A stretch of 64,000 nucleotides of DNA from Takakia lepidozioides (taxonomy: Eukaryota; Streptophyta; Takakiopsida; Takakiales; Takakiaceae), in the NCBI GenBank assembly GCA_030704615.1, contig CM060731.1:68616756-68680755 (forward strand), given 5' to 3'. Every line of letters begins with the position of its first letter. Position 1 is the first letter of the stretch. This document shows positions 46,895 to 59,400 of the stretch, one piece after another. The position numbers and the translations under genes were made by a program. Below the pieces are notes generated by a model. The model did not search any database. It saw only the letters and a program-made list of their open reading frames with translations, and had not been told where the DNA came from.

Positions 46895-47994
46895 GCCGCG
46901 CTTGGCTGAAACATTCGTGGCGTAAGATGCCCGATCCATACACTCGCAATGCTGTTTTGAAACTGCTTGGCGACGTAATGTACGGCATTAACGCCTGTGT
47001 GGGAGTCACCCCAGAAGAGTGGGTGCTGGAGTGACTGGAAGATTTGTATTATTCCTATCCGCTTGCGGGTGACTTCCTACATTACATCATAATGGAATGG
47101 GTCCCAAAACTGAGCATGTGGATCACGGGGGCTCGTAATATTCCCCATGCAAGTCAGGATACTAATGCCGCAATTGAATCTTGGCACGGAAATTTGAAGG
47201 CTTGTTTACGCTCGGGAAAGCAAAGGCTTGATGGCAGGAGAATTGATTGGCTGATCAGCAAACTCGTGAGTCCTGTTCTAACCCACTATTGGTATAGAGA
47301 TAACTTGAAATCGAAAGGCTTCAAAAGGAATGTACGGCAGGAGGAATTTATCAGCAATGCTGTTTGGACTGCGAGGGAGATCCCTGACGTCAATGTTCAT
47401 TTGCCCACTGTTCCTGGTCATCTTGCGATTGTGGATAGTGTTCAAACGCCCGGTCGAAGCTACACAATCTATGCACCTGCAACCACCTGGGCTTGTTGCG
47501 ATTGTCCATGGGCTTTGAAGGGTAACCTGTGCAAACATCAAATCTGCGTTCTTCAATTGATGAAGCCAAATCTGAAGGAAGGGCTTATTGTGAAGCTCTG
47601 TGGCACAAAGCTCGGGACCATTCATGGAGGTCTTGACATGTTGATGAAATCGGAACTTCCAGATATTGATGCAGAGGAGGAAGTTGTGAATCTAGCAGAG
47701 CCTACGGAGTGCTCAGCATCATCCCAACGTGGTCGGCAGGAGCCGTCGGATGTTTCATCAATTGAATCTGAGATGAAGTCCCTGTCGCTTCTTGGCAATG
47801 AGATTGAAACAATGCACAAACATCTGCTTGCCGAGCTTCGTTGTGTTCGTGGGAGGCTGTCCACTTTACAAGTCAGAATCGACAAAGGTTTGTTGCACCC
47901 TCTTCAGGCAGTTCCATTCATAAAAAATGATGATGGAAACAACATGTCCCTTGCCAGGAAAATGGATTTTGTAGACCGGTTCCATAATAAGTGA
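46895..47994 (+). pseudogene. MULE-type transposase C-terminal part with SWIM zinc finger
   Basis: The frame starts near 46910 (HSWRKMPDPYTRNAVLKLLG) and is interrupted by one TGA at 47032-47034. It then stays open to 47994. It contains QDTNAAIESWHGNLK, as in Mutator-like/SWIM proteins of plants, and a SWIM finger CCDCPWALKGNLCKHQICVL (CxCx(n)CxH, about 47497-47560). An acidic, coiled-coil-like C-terminus follows. The catalytic DDE part that should precede it is not recognisable upstream. It is therefore a 5'-truncated, once-interrupted copy; a domesticated gene with a mis-read intron is a less likely alternative. Confidence 0.65.
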
Positions 47995-48109
47995 CCATTG
48001 AGTCCATTGGCAATGACACTTATTTTGTGATCACCAGGTTTAATACGAAGTACATGTCTATTCATTGGTTGTTATTCACTTTGCCATTCCATCCACATTC
48101 AACCTATGT

Positions 48110-49430
48110 ATTAACGTAACATAGCTCTATTTAGTGTAGCTCGCATCTGTGGCACTCCACACAGTGTAACACAGACGAGTGTAACCCTCTGTAGTGTAAC
48201 TCATTGTGGTGTAACTCCAAGTGTAACTGCAATGTAACTATCAGTGTAACCCAGTATGTAACCCCATAGAATATTGCTGTCAGTGGTGTAACTCTGAGAA
48301 TTATAAGTCGATGAATACAGTGTGACTACAGGGTCTGGGTTAGTCTGTCGGGGTTACATGACCCTTCAATACAGAGTGGGAAGACGCTGAAGTCGAGCAC
48401 CTTAAGTCGCCAACACCAACCCCTGTATGTGTAACCCCTCTATGTGCAACCCCTCTATGTGTAACTCACCCTGCATGTGTAACCCATATATGTGTAACCC
48501 CTCTATGTGTAACCAATTTAGGTGTATCCCACCCTGTATGTGTAACCCCTCTATGTGTAACCCAATTTGTGTGTAACCCACCCTGTATATGTAACCCATG
48601 GACGTGTAATCCATTAGATAATCATTCCGTTCAACCTATGTTATGGACCAGTATAGCCCTCCGGAGTGTAACTTGTTGTTGTGTAACCCCAAGAAGTATG
48701 TATCCTGACCACATGTAACCCCCACTGTTGTCACCCCATGCATGTAACCCATTGTACAATTTGGGGTGCATGTTGTAAACCCCGATGCTACATCACCCCA
48801 TCTTATGTATCCCCATGACACGTAGCCCTTGTATAGGCAACCCTGCCCACTGTCACTGTGCACAGTGTAACTCAGAACTGTGTAACCCTCTTGAGTGAGT
48901 GTAACCCTCTTGAGTGAGTGTAACCCAAAGTGTTGTAACTCCAAGAAGTATGTAGCCCGACCAGATGTTACCCCCACTATTGTGACCCCATCGTATGTAA
49001 CCCATTGTACATAGCCCTCATGTATGTAACCCCCTATAGTATAACTCTGAGAACTTCAGTGCACAAAAACTCCAGTGCGGAAAAAAAAAAAAAAAAAAAA
49101 AAAACAAGTGGTGCTCCGAAGTGGCTGAAGTGCGCATAGAGTGACTCGAGGTGGGGTTACATGCCATGAAACTATACTGTTTCAGCTACTTGACCCTGAC
49201 ATAGCCAGGAAGGCCCAACCATGTAACCCATAAGTGTAACCCCACGTTGTGAGACCCGGCACGGTGTAACCCATCACTTACGTGTGAACCCACAGAGTGT
49301 AAGCCCATTGCCCCAGGGCCCCAAGGTGTACCCAAGTACTTGTCTATGACTCCACTTCATGTAACCCAATAAGGTGTAACCCCATGTAAGCCCATTGCAT
49401 GAAACCCTGTGAAGTGTTACGAACAAACCA
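48110..49430. repeat. Degenerate TGTAACCC array
   Basis: Dozens of copies of (G/A)TGTAACCC(C/A) recur at irregular 10-40-base spacing. A more regular core at 48420-48600 has TGTGTAACCCCTCTA in near-tandem. A 23-base A-run sits at 49081-49104. The motif keeps one orientation. The same motif reappears at 49920-50095, inside the Ulp1-like pseudogene. It does not code for protein. A role as subterminal repeats of the neighbouring CACTA element is possible but unproven. Confidence 0.8.
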
Positions 49431-49463
49431 CATAGAAGCAAAAAATGCATGAAGAGATGTTAT

Positions 49464-50398
49464 TTATTTCTTTGGCCATTTGACCAAGTCTTTGTCCATC
49501 TCGTCACACAGCCAACTAATCATATGAGTACAGGAAGCTATCATGGTTGACTCGTCAAACCAACTTGCAGTAAACGCCCGCCTATGACGGGTTCGATCTT
49601 CTGTGGTTTTCACATTGAACTTCCACTCCAAGTAAAATTGCACGAAACAAAGTGCATAATAGTCGCACTTCCAACAGCTCCGTTGTTGGGGGACACTGGC
49701 CTCAAACCATTCCATCCTCTCCATGACGTAACTAAAGTTATCAGATCCAGGCATGCAATCAAAGAACGCTATGGCAAAATTTCGCAAAATTCCTTCAATG
49801 AGTTTGGGTCGGGCAATGGTTTTATGGGAGTCCAAATGTACTATCCGACCTCGGCCTCTAAAACAACAACACTCCAATGATCACTGCAACACAAACAAAG
49901 CCGTAACGTCATAATAGAAAAAAACTCTCCAATGAAACCCATTGTGGTGTAACCCTCAGTGGTGTAACCTGGTTGTGGTGTAACCCAGTAGTGTAACCCT
50001 TTGTACTGTAACTCTAAACGGTGTAATACAACTAGTCAGCAGTGCAACTCCAAACTAGTGCAACTCAGTGTAGAACAGAGGAGTGTAACCCAACATGATC
50101 AGTCAACGATCAAATTACTTACTCGAAGACAATAGGGATGACAACCACGTCCACAAGATCTCGATTCTTTGTGAACACCATCCCTCGGGCATCCTGAGTG
50201 TACTATTCTTCCGAATAGCGTCTGCAGATCGTTACCATTGGTACGCATGACATGCCACTGGAAAGGAGCACAGATGACAAACTCAGGTGTAATAGCCTTA
50301 AACAATTTGGCCTCCAGAAGTTTGTTGTAACCCGAGAGCAATGCATCTGTGACAGTTGCTCTTATTTTATACATCGGCTCAAAATTCGTCTCTTCCAA
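49464..50398 (-). pseudogene. Ulp1-like (C48) cysteine protease, CACTA-associated, broken
   Basis: On the minus strand the upstream part (50398-50100) includes PEFVICAPFQWHVM and, after a frame change, FTKNRDLVDVVVIPIVFE, ending at a good donor (GA|GTAAGT). The downstream part starts after an acceptor at ~49882 with DHWSVVVLEA (catalytic His). After another shift it continues with GRIVHLDSHKT (catalytic Asp) and VPQQRSCWKCDYYALCFVQF, where the active-site Cys stands in KCD instead of the usual DCG. Ulp1-like proteases commonly accompany plant CACTA transposases, and the TNP2 gene lies directly upstream on the same strand. TGTAACCC repeats fill the inferred intron. Confidence 0.65.
49920..50097. 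repeat. Short TGTAACCC-type array
   Basis: It carries the same motif as 48110-49430, about ten degenerate copies. It lies inside the inferred intron of the Ulp1-like pseudogene. Confidence 0.75.
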
Positions 50399-50984
50399 GT
50401 AAAACTGTAACGGGGCGGTGGGATCCCTCTCTCTCCCTCCCTCCTTGGAATTGGCCGGTTTTATCAGTGTTAATTTCCTGTTTTTCCATCTACAACTCTA
50501 CAAAGTGGCAAAGAATTGACAGGATCAAAGCGTGAATTGTACCAATATCAGTGTGGATATTGAGTGGCGTAGATGTATGCCAAATGTGGCAATATGTTGT
50601 TGTAGTTGAAGCTAGACAAAGGCCCAAGGATGTGGGTATGGGATTTTTTTGATATAGGGATATTACTGCAGGTTGCCAGCGATGAAATCAGTGCTAATAG
50701 TTGCACACTGGAAGATATTAGAAGTGTAGAATGGTGAAATGCCAGACTGGGTCACTTCCCAACTTCTGGGTGCCAATGTTTTACAATCTGGAAATGAATA
50801 AATGGCCCTACTAGTGGCCAATCCACTAGTGCTTGATCACAACAGCTTATAGCATGGAGGAATTGTGAGCATATTTGAATATCAATGTTCATTGACAGTT
50901 GGTACCCAAAAAAATGTGACTACATGGGGACAGAAGAGTACATTTATTTGGAATGACACGTAATACATGCACAAGGGTAGCATA

Positions 50985-53900
50985 TCTAATTGCCATCGAC
51001 TGAATCCGTGTCTGTGAATATGGAGGTATCTGTGTCATCATCACTGACCATAGCCTCAACGTCGGTGGAGGTATTTGTGTCTTCATGACAGACTTGCTGG
51101 TCAACTGGGGGTTGTACCTCGTGTCGTCGGTATGGGGGTCGGTACAATGAGGCCAACTGCTCTGGTGTCACTGTCTGAATTCGGTTGTGAGTTCGGCCAG
51201 TAATCAATGTCTCTTGTAGTTGTTGTGGAGCTAACAAGCCTTCAACTCTTCTCAGATCATCAATAGAAATTGAGATATCACACACCACTCTCCGTGATTG
51301 GGGGCTCTTCTCCAATACAACTTTCCATTATCGTTCCTTCACACACTTAGAGAAAAAGACTCGATCAACCTGTACTGGCAATACAAAAGGCTGTTTAGAG
51401 GATGGTAGCATTTTGATTGAAATTGACCAACGTGAAGCCACAATCATCTTTCTTCATTGATCTGGGTTGACGACCCACATTTTGGGCCGTACCCACAAAA
51501 ACACTACAGGCCGTGTAGTGCCATACTCAATCTGCAAAATCTCCCTGATAAGACCCACATACCGTACAGATTTCGTCTCATGCTTGAAAACTGATGAGAC
51601 TCCACAATCAAAGAATGCCATACTCGATGTGTTCATGCCTGGGGATGTAGCCCTGTAATGGTTGCCATATCCTGACATACTCTTGTATGTCAAGGCATAA
51701 TATGATGGGGGTCTTGAAAGATCCAGTAATTCTTGTCGTACGCCATCTTCAAGCACATGTTCTTGAATTCCAGATAGATGTTCCCGTACAGCATTTGGCA
51801 GCCAAGCAGCAAATGGAGGACAATCATCCATTTGTCTGGACTCCTCTTCATATTTCCTGGCACAAAATGTCGAGGCTATTTAGCCAACACAGACTAAGCA
51901 TGGGGCAGTACAAAAAGATCAAATCAACAAAATATTCAGATCTGAAAGGGTGTGGACCTACTTCAACATATCATGTTCAGATCTGAAAGGGTGTGGACTT
52001 ACTTCAACATATCGGATATGCTTGGATGATTTTGAATGATGTAATCGTGTACAATAGCATGCAAGTCACCCAATTTCCGAGGTTTGCCGGCTCCTTCCAA
52101 AACTACGTCGGCCACAGATTCCTCCTCATCTGCATCCCACACCCTTTGTGCGGTTCCATCATATCCTGTCATATACTCCGTGCAAAATCCTAGAGCTTCA
52201 TAAAAAATGTATCCTTGAGCCATGCTGCCCTTGGGTTTTGTCATGTTCCGGACGTACCCCTTCATTTCTTTCATTGCCCGCTCCATGGGGTATATCCAAT
52301 GTGATGCCACAGGACCACATAAATCGAGCTTGTCCACTAGATGGACAAGCAAATGTGTCATCACATCAAAGAATGATGGTGGGAACTCTTTCTCCATTAG
52401 ACAGAGAGTAACAACTGTTTCATGTTTCAACTCCTCATACTCTGCAGGATTCACTACTTTTGCACACAACTTCCTAAATACACGACATACTCGCAAAATT
52501 GTAGTGCGCACACCTGTTGTCATGAGCCCACGAATAGCCAACGGTAAAATTTGGTGCATGAACACATGGTAATCATGTGATTTCATGCCAGATAGTTTTT
52601 TCTTTACCACGTGTTTTTTGAAAGCTGATGCGTATCCTGTGGGTACTTTAAGGTTTCGCACAGTGTCTAAGAAAACTTTCAACTCAGCTTCAGTCAGAAC
52701 ATAAGGAGCAGGAGGCATGATTAACGTATATGCCCTGTCTGGATGTCGTTGCAACCACAATGATGGACGCAGCCCAAGTAATTCAAGATCACGCCGAACC
52801 TTCAATGTATCTTTCTCCCCAAAAATAGTCTTAATGATATTCTCTGCAAAGTTCTTCTCGCAATGCGTAGCATCAAACGTATGTCGTATGAGGAGGCCCT
52901 CCCAGTAAGGCAAGGCATATAAGATTGATAATCGGTTCACTCCGTGAGATTTGGAAGGGTCTGATGGCGTATCTGGTTTCCCCCCTGCTGCTATCCATGC
53001 AATCAGGTCAATTGCACGTTTCTTTATTTGTGTTCCCGTCTGCGTTTGTGGAGCCACTCTATGCTCAACAACACCATTGAACAATCTTGATCTTCTATAC
53101 GGATAGTTGTGGGCAAGAAATCTCCGATGGCCTAGGAACACAGTCTTCGAACATGCATGTAAATGTTGTGAATCCACCTCGGGTCCACAGGCTGGACAAC
53201 CAGCATAACCTTTAGTAACCTGACCCACGAGCAAGCCATATGCAGGGTAATCATGGATTGACCATAGCATCAATGCCCGTAGCAAGAATTAGCGTTGTTG
53301 GAGAGCTTGGGAAACATCGTAAGCTATGATGCCTCTCCACAATTCCTGTAGCTCCTCTACTAGGGGCATCAAATACACATCAATGTTCGCAGATGTAAAA
53401 GACTCATTTCCAGGGATAAGGAGTGCTAACATGACGAAAAACTTCTTTGTCATCAACCATGGAGGCAAGTTATAGTTGACCAACAGGATGGGCCATGTGC
53501 TCCAACTCGTGGATTGAGCACTGTATGGATTTACTCCATCTAAGGCTAATCCAAATTGTACATTTCGTGGTTCTGAAGCAAAATCCGCAAATGTGGAGTC
53601 AACGTGGGCCCAGGCTTTGCTATCAGCTGGATGTCGAACCAATCCATCCTGACTCTTATGTCTGAAGTGCCATGTCATAAGGTGCGCGATTGATTTGCAT
53701 CGATACATGCGTTTCAACCTTGGGTTGACAGGGAAATGTCGTAGTATTTTTCTGGGTACAGTCCCACGACCAGGAATGTAACGCGATGTCTTGCACTCCG
53801 GGCAAAATTTTGCTTTTTCATTCTCCCCACGGAAGAATACATAGCCTTTCGCGCAGGCATGGATCTGGGTGTACTGCAATCCCATCTTCGCAATCATAGT

Positions 53901-54967
53901 TCTAGCTTCATAATTAGTTTTCGGCAGAGAATTCTGTTTCGGCAAAAAACTTTTGCGCAACAATCCAAGAAGCTCATCCACAAAGCCATTGGTGCACTTG
54001 TGGGTGGTGCACAAGTTGAGCAAGTGCAAAGTAGCTTCAAATCGGCTGATCGAGCTCCCTTCGTAGAGTTTACACTGAGATTGTCGAAATAGCGTATCGT
54101 AGTTGGGGTCAACTCCGTGACTCAGGTTTGGGCCATTCTTTGCATTCTCTGCATTGTCCATGGATTCTTCCTCGTTGGGGCTGTCTTCGGCCCGAGTTCC
54201 ACCATTAATCGGATCCTCCCTGTTTGCATCCGCAAACTCAAAAGCTTCCTGCAATGCTCGTTGAATTTCTGCCTCCACACCACCTTCATGATCCGTATTG
54301 TTCTCCCTTTCATTAGGCCCTTGCCCAAACTCAGCCCGATCCTCCTCGTCATCAGAATCAGCATGTCCCTGCATCCTGTGTTTCCCACGGTTCATTCACA
54401 GTATATGTAGATTATGACATGTGGGCAAATGTAGTCACGGCTATCACTACATCACTTCGATTTGAGCAGCAACATTGTGACACATGGCAGATAGTTCTAG
54501 TGACGTAGTCATGTTCCTATATGTGTTATGACTACATGACTACAAGTAACCAACGACATATCGACATGTGTATAAAGGGCAGTCATAGACACAACTACAT
54601 GACTACAACTCGCTAATCAACTTTCGACATGTGGAGTGGTGAAGTCATGGCTACTACTACCACACCAAAATGGTTTCAAAATTCAAACTTGGAGATTGCT
54701 AAGTCCTGAAGGACAGTGTACTTCCTGTGGATGTACCGGAATAGTACAGCTGCGCAAAGTTGGATCCCTCTTATGTTTGAGGTAGTGCTTCTTCACTGTC
54801 TCCAACAACTGCCATTTGGATCCATGACATTCAGTGCAATTGCAAAGCATTTTCTTGTTCCCATTTGATATGGCGTACGCCTCCTTGAGTTGCCATAGTC
54901 TGTCATCTCGTAATCGCATGCGTGGCTCATATGCACCATGACGGCCGAACAGACGTTGAACGTTCAT
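50985..54967 (-). pseudogene. CACTA (En/Spm) TNP2-type transposase gene
   Basis: Minus-strand segments in family order. 54967-54690 is the N-terminal zinc-binding part (CNCTECHGSKW, then VKKHYLKH). 54395-53289 has an acidic linker, then the TNP2 core (YEARTMIAKMGLQYTQIHAC, CPECKTSRY, MYRCKSIAHLMTWH, LALDGVNPYS, WPILLVNYNLPPWL). 53285-51999 has the continuation (LRALMLWSIHDYPAYGLL, CPACG) and DUF4218 (FFDVMTHLLVHLVDKLDLCG, HWIYPMERAMKEMKGYVRN). 51831-51454 is DUF4216 (YGNHYRATSPGMN, DYG-like EYGTTRPVVFLW). 51315-50985 is an acidic C-terminus. A single in-frame TAA at 53289-53291 interrupts the core; otherwise the two big segments share one frame. A good donor (AA|GTAAGT) lies at ~52003. The terminal CACTA repeats were not found. 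Confidence 0.85.
54410..54680. other. TNP2 first-intron region with short repeats
   Basis: Between the first two transposase segments, motifs such as ATGACTACA and CGACATGTG recur several times. It is probably intronic. No TIR was recognised. Confidence 0.4.
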
Positions 54968-55078
54968 AGCTCGTAATATGCAATGCCCTGTAGAGTCTTT
55001 GCAACTTTGTGTCCTCAGTGCTGTCTCTACAATATATCTACCTCTTGCGGTGTGTGCTAGTGAGCTGCATGATCATTC

Positions 55079-55843
55079 ATGGTGAAGTCGAAGGTTGTCA
55101 TTGCTCCTCTCACTGAGTACGAGAAGCTATGTGAGGCTAACATTGCCATCGTGAAGGATGCCACGACGAAGTTGAAGCAGGACTTCGAAAGGTAAGGATC
55201 GAACAGTTCAGTGACCCAATCCTTTGACAATGCATGCATGGCTAACAGTGTGATCTCTTCCCATTTGCACAGTAGATGAGGTGTGATCGAGAGGCGGCGC
55301 TGTTGGTGTGAATGTAGAAAAGGCTTGAAAAGTGCAAGTTGAGTGTAGTTTAGGGTATAGGAGTGCATTCATAGCAGTAGGCGGGAGTGAGCCGCATTTG
55401 ACGGGCAGCCATTGGGACAGCGGTAAGGCACTTCATCGTTTTCCAGCTCCTTTATGAACATTAGGGTATGAGCTGCATTTGTCTTGTGTTAGTCGTTTAA
55501 GAGGGGAGATAGTCAAGTAAGCTGTGGGCTGCATTTGGAAGTATTTTGCAGGATTACGGGTGTGAAACCACGTCGGAAGGCACGGTCTCGTGGAGCTCCT
55601 ATCAAAGGTCCGGCAAGACGAAGTGCCCGACTCGTCACCATGACTCGAACAACTGCCAAGCCCAAAGTAATTATTGACATAGACGACGACGATCCTTACC
55701 TCCCGCCACAAAAGGGAGTAGTACAAGAAGGGACTGGGGATTCAGCCGACTCCATGTCGGAGGACGCAAATGCAGGCACAGTGGCGCACGCAGGGAAAAA
55801 ACGTGGTGCAGGCACACCGTCTCCATCTGTCAGTGCGGGTTGA
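55079..55843 (+). CDS. Small two-exon gene, basic/acidic protein of unknown function
   Basis: Exon 1 is 55079-55191 and exon 2 is 55552-55843. The donor G|GTAAGG and acceptor TTTTGCAG| agree in phase (2), giving 134 residues. The N-terminus (MVKSKVVIAPLTEYEKLCEA, then NIAIVKDATTKLKQDFERIT) looks helical. It is followed by a strongly basic stretch (KPRRKARSRG, PARRSARL), an acidic patch DIDDDDPY and a Ser/Ala-rich acidic tail. I do not recognise the family. Charge pattern suggests a nuclear, nucleic-acid- or chromatin-binding protein. It lies between the CACTA transposase and the tail-to-tail ParB-methyltransferase gene. It could be part of the same element as that gene, or an orphan; expression is unproven. 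Confidence 0.5.
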
Positions 55844-56414
55844 TCAGCCATTTCCCGGGAATGCAGAGTGGATATGTTACATCCATTGTATCCATTGCAT
55901 CCATGCAGACGTTATCAACATACCAAGCCCTCACAAGTTTATGTGGGTACGTCGTGAGAAGGTGCACACTGACATGATCTAAAGCGGATCCCTGCGAAAT
56001 CTTTTCTTACTCACCACCCTTGCAAACATGCCAGGTATGTGGGGGAGCATCATGGATGCTCATTAGATTTGAGAATGCCTGAACGCTCTTTGATGAGGTG
56101 GACTTCACCGTGATGGATTCACCAACCATTCTTCTAGCAAGAATGGTTTGGAGACCAACGACCAAATGATGCGAGAATGTTGTACACGAACCAAAGTCGT
56201 TTGTTTGTTTTTGCAATGCACTCAAGTCTGTGAGGTCCAAAAAACACTAAATAGATTGAAGGAACAATCCGGGAGTCCATGCAACCCCCATCTCCAACAA
56301 TAGTTTGTTCCCATTAATGTGCATTCCACGCACACATTGCAAACAAGACAACAAGGACACACAACCATCCCATTTCAAATTTGGCCCCGAATAAAACCAA
56401 AAGAAAACTTCATA
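55844..56414. other. Intergenic spacer between two convergent genes
   Basis: It holds the 3' flanks of the small plus-strand gene and of the ParB-methyltransferase gene. I see no further gene. A possible polyadenylation-type AATAAA occurs only weakly. Confidence 0.4.
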
Positions 56415-59400
56415 TCAAGTGTTACAGTCATCAGAATCAATCTCGACCTCCTGTGCTATGTCATCCACAAAGATTGCCCCAACACCACGTCTTCTACCAC
56501 GGCCGTCAATGGGTGGACTCCGAGTGCCATGAACGGTCATGCTTGTTGCGAGTGCCTCCGCATAGACAGGTAGCACGCAAGACCGAGGAGGACTGGAAAG
56601 AAGTCCAATTAGGTGTGATAGCCCTGGAGGGCAAGTGGAAGCACGCGGACTCCTGCACATGTTGACAAAAACCCATTCAGAACACAATATGCAATACACA
56701 AGTCCAACGAAGAGGATGTCTGCCATGTGAACTTTGCCTCAAGAACAGTGATTCTCGATATTGAAACAACAATGCAAGCATCCACAGGTTGAACTTACTC
56801 ACAGGCAAAGTCGTAGTCCAGCTCCTTGTCGGAAGTCTCCTCTGTATCAATATCAGCGGGACGGGGCTTCGGAAGGACTTGAGAAGTGTGTCCACCCAAA
56901 CCCATCAGGAGGTTCTTGTAAATCTCAGCATCCCCTTCAATCCCAAAGAGATGTCGCGCACTGGCCTTGCAAGCGTGGTACGAAGCACCTGCAGTGGAAT
57001 AGAATGAAGGAAGCAGACATTGAAGACACATTTGGAAGGTGGGAAGTGCTGAAAGTGCAAGCTCAATCAAACCTCATGAAATGTGAATGTTGAAGAGACG
57101 AACCTGTGCCCATTGACAAATCCAGAACTCTGGCGTCTGTGTAGGTGCAGCACTCCACAATCGTTTGAATGAAACCGGGGCTCCTCTCCCTCGCCCATAT
57201 CCAAGGAACCCCATTCCCCCTTCGCAAGCAGACGTTGTTGTCGACGTAGTTGTGGTGCATGTCATCCGTGGGAGGATCTGTCCTGTCGTCTATGAACTTG
57301 CCCCCATCAGTGATGGCGAACTCCGCAATGCCGGCCGGAGTCGTTGGTGGATGCACTCGGACGAGACAAACAACTTCAAACAAACGAGTCTGCGAACCAT
57401 CCGAGAACCACCAAGAAGAGGAAGAAGAAGGCAAATTTACCATCTCTCCCGGACGATCCCCCTTCGTAAGGTACATGCTGTTCACACAATTCCATGTCTT
57501 CAGGACTCTCATGCCCGAGGCTTTCAAATAGCTGGCAAGTGCACGGCGACAGCAAACGTCGGTGGACTGTATGAGCACCAAAACACCTGCATCGGACAGG
57601 AAAAAATTGCAAAAGGAGAAAACCCACCGCCAGTAGCGCTCATCAAAAGCATTCCAACCCGGACAAGCACCCGATGGAGGGACATCCGGGACTGCCAACC
57701 CATCAGGGATGTCCAAGATTATGAGTTCGGCTGCATATTGCTTCTCTTTCCCGTTCACCCAGGATTTGGTTACAATTGAATACTCAAGAGGATTGAAACG
57801 ATCCATGCCCACAGCAGAGAAGAAGCAAAAGAGAACACGCACCGTGCCGAGGATTTCCACAATCATCTCCCACACTGGTGATGGCTCGCCCTTGTAATCA
57901 GATTTCTTGGACTCCATCATGGCAAGGAATCCGACGTTGGCCATCTCCAACCTGGTAGGGCGAATGACCCTCGTGGGATGTTCCACTGCATGGTACGGGT
58001 CCTTGGGATCAACCACCCCCTTGTTCTTTCTCACGGATCCCCTACCATGCGGTGGAGTCTGCTGGACATGCACCACTGGGCCAATATCTGCAACACTTCC
58101 CTGCCCTTGTGCCACCTTCCCTCTACCCCTTCCTTTCCCCACAACACCAGCAACATCTTTTCTCTTTGCCTTTCTACCTCTACCCGGGGTATCCTGAGCG
58201 GGAGGCTCCTTCTCTGCAAGAGTCCTCAAATTTCGTTCATGAATGTCGAGGTCGGCTGCTGCGGCTGTGGCTGCAATTTGCTCATTCTCTCTCCTCAAAG
58301 ACACCTCCGGAGCTGGGGTCTCAGAAGGAGGGCAATCCAAATACCAACCACAAGAAGAAAGATGGTCTGGGCCCCAGTCATGCAAGATCCCAGTAGTAAA
58401 CATGGTCTGGTTGCCAACAGGGACAAGCCAAAGGTCCACGAAATCTGGATGTTTGTCTAAGCAATTCTCTTCCATGAGAACAAACTTTATGTACCTGCAG
58501 GAACAGAGACAGCCTCATTATGCAATGCAATTATTGTCTCTCAGCTTTTCCATCACACCAGGAAGACCCCCTTAAACTGTATGCGTCACAGTACATTGCA
58601 ACCACAGCACACTAAGTAGCCTGAACGGCCTAGGGTGTGCACCTGTAAAGGCATCGTTTCCAGGCTTCCTCTCCTTTTTTTTGCTGGTCAAGGTCAGGTG
58701 TTCGACTGATGCCACCCTCCTTGCTGAACTCTCTAAAGAAACAAGAGTGCCACACTGTGTCTCTCCATTTCCTCATGTATGCTTCGAAGGAGACCTTCGG
58801 TGTTGTCATAGTGATGCCATAGTCAGCCAGATGAGTATGTAGAACCGACCGTGCCCTTTCTTCCAACTGCAAAACAATTCAAATGCAAGAATGAACCCAA
58901 AAACAATCACAGCGAATGTGAGAGGCAATGGAAAGAGAAGGACAGGAAAAGAGAAAAGACAGTGACACAGGACAGGACATCACACCTGGCTCCAGTAAGT
59001 GGCCTTGTGAAGCCATGTGTCCAGCACATTGTCACTGACAGGAATGACACGCTGGGTCTTCTTCTCTTTCTCCGGCCTGGGGAACATGTGGGTATCCCTA
59101 ACGCAACTCTCGTGCATTCCCTTGCAGCAAGACATTGCAGATATAGGGGAGCGTGGCAAACTGGAATACTACAGGTCAACCCCTGAGGAGAGAAGGACAG
59201 CAAAGGGGTTGAGGGTCACATCCAGAAAGAGATGACCGCTACAAGAAGGACTATAATGAGTGCTTTTGTGAAGCAGTTGAGAATTGCCGACCCATCATTC
59301 GGATCGCAGTTTCTCCTGGAGATAAAAAACCATTATAACAAGCCAGGCAAGCCAGAGATGGCCCAGGAGAAGTTGCACAGGTTGTCTACCGCCGTTGTGT

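Noticed and set aside
58630-59203. Plus-strand and alternative minus-strand frames around 58.8-59.3 kb
   Set aside because: The exon model of the ParB-methyltransferase gene (59120-58986 and 58866-58643) explains the coding signal with matching splice phases; the other frames lack support.
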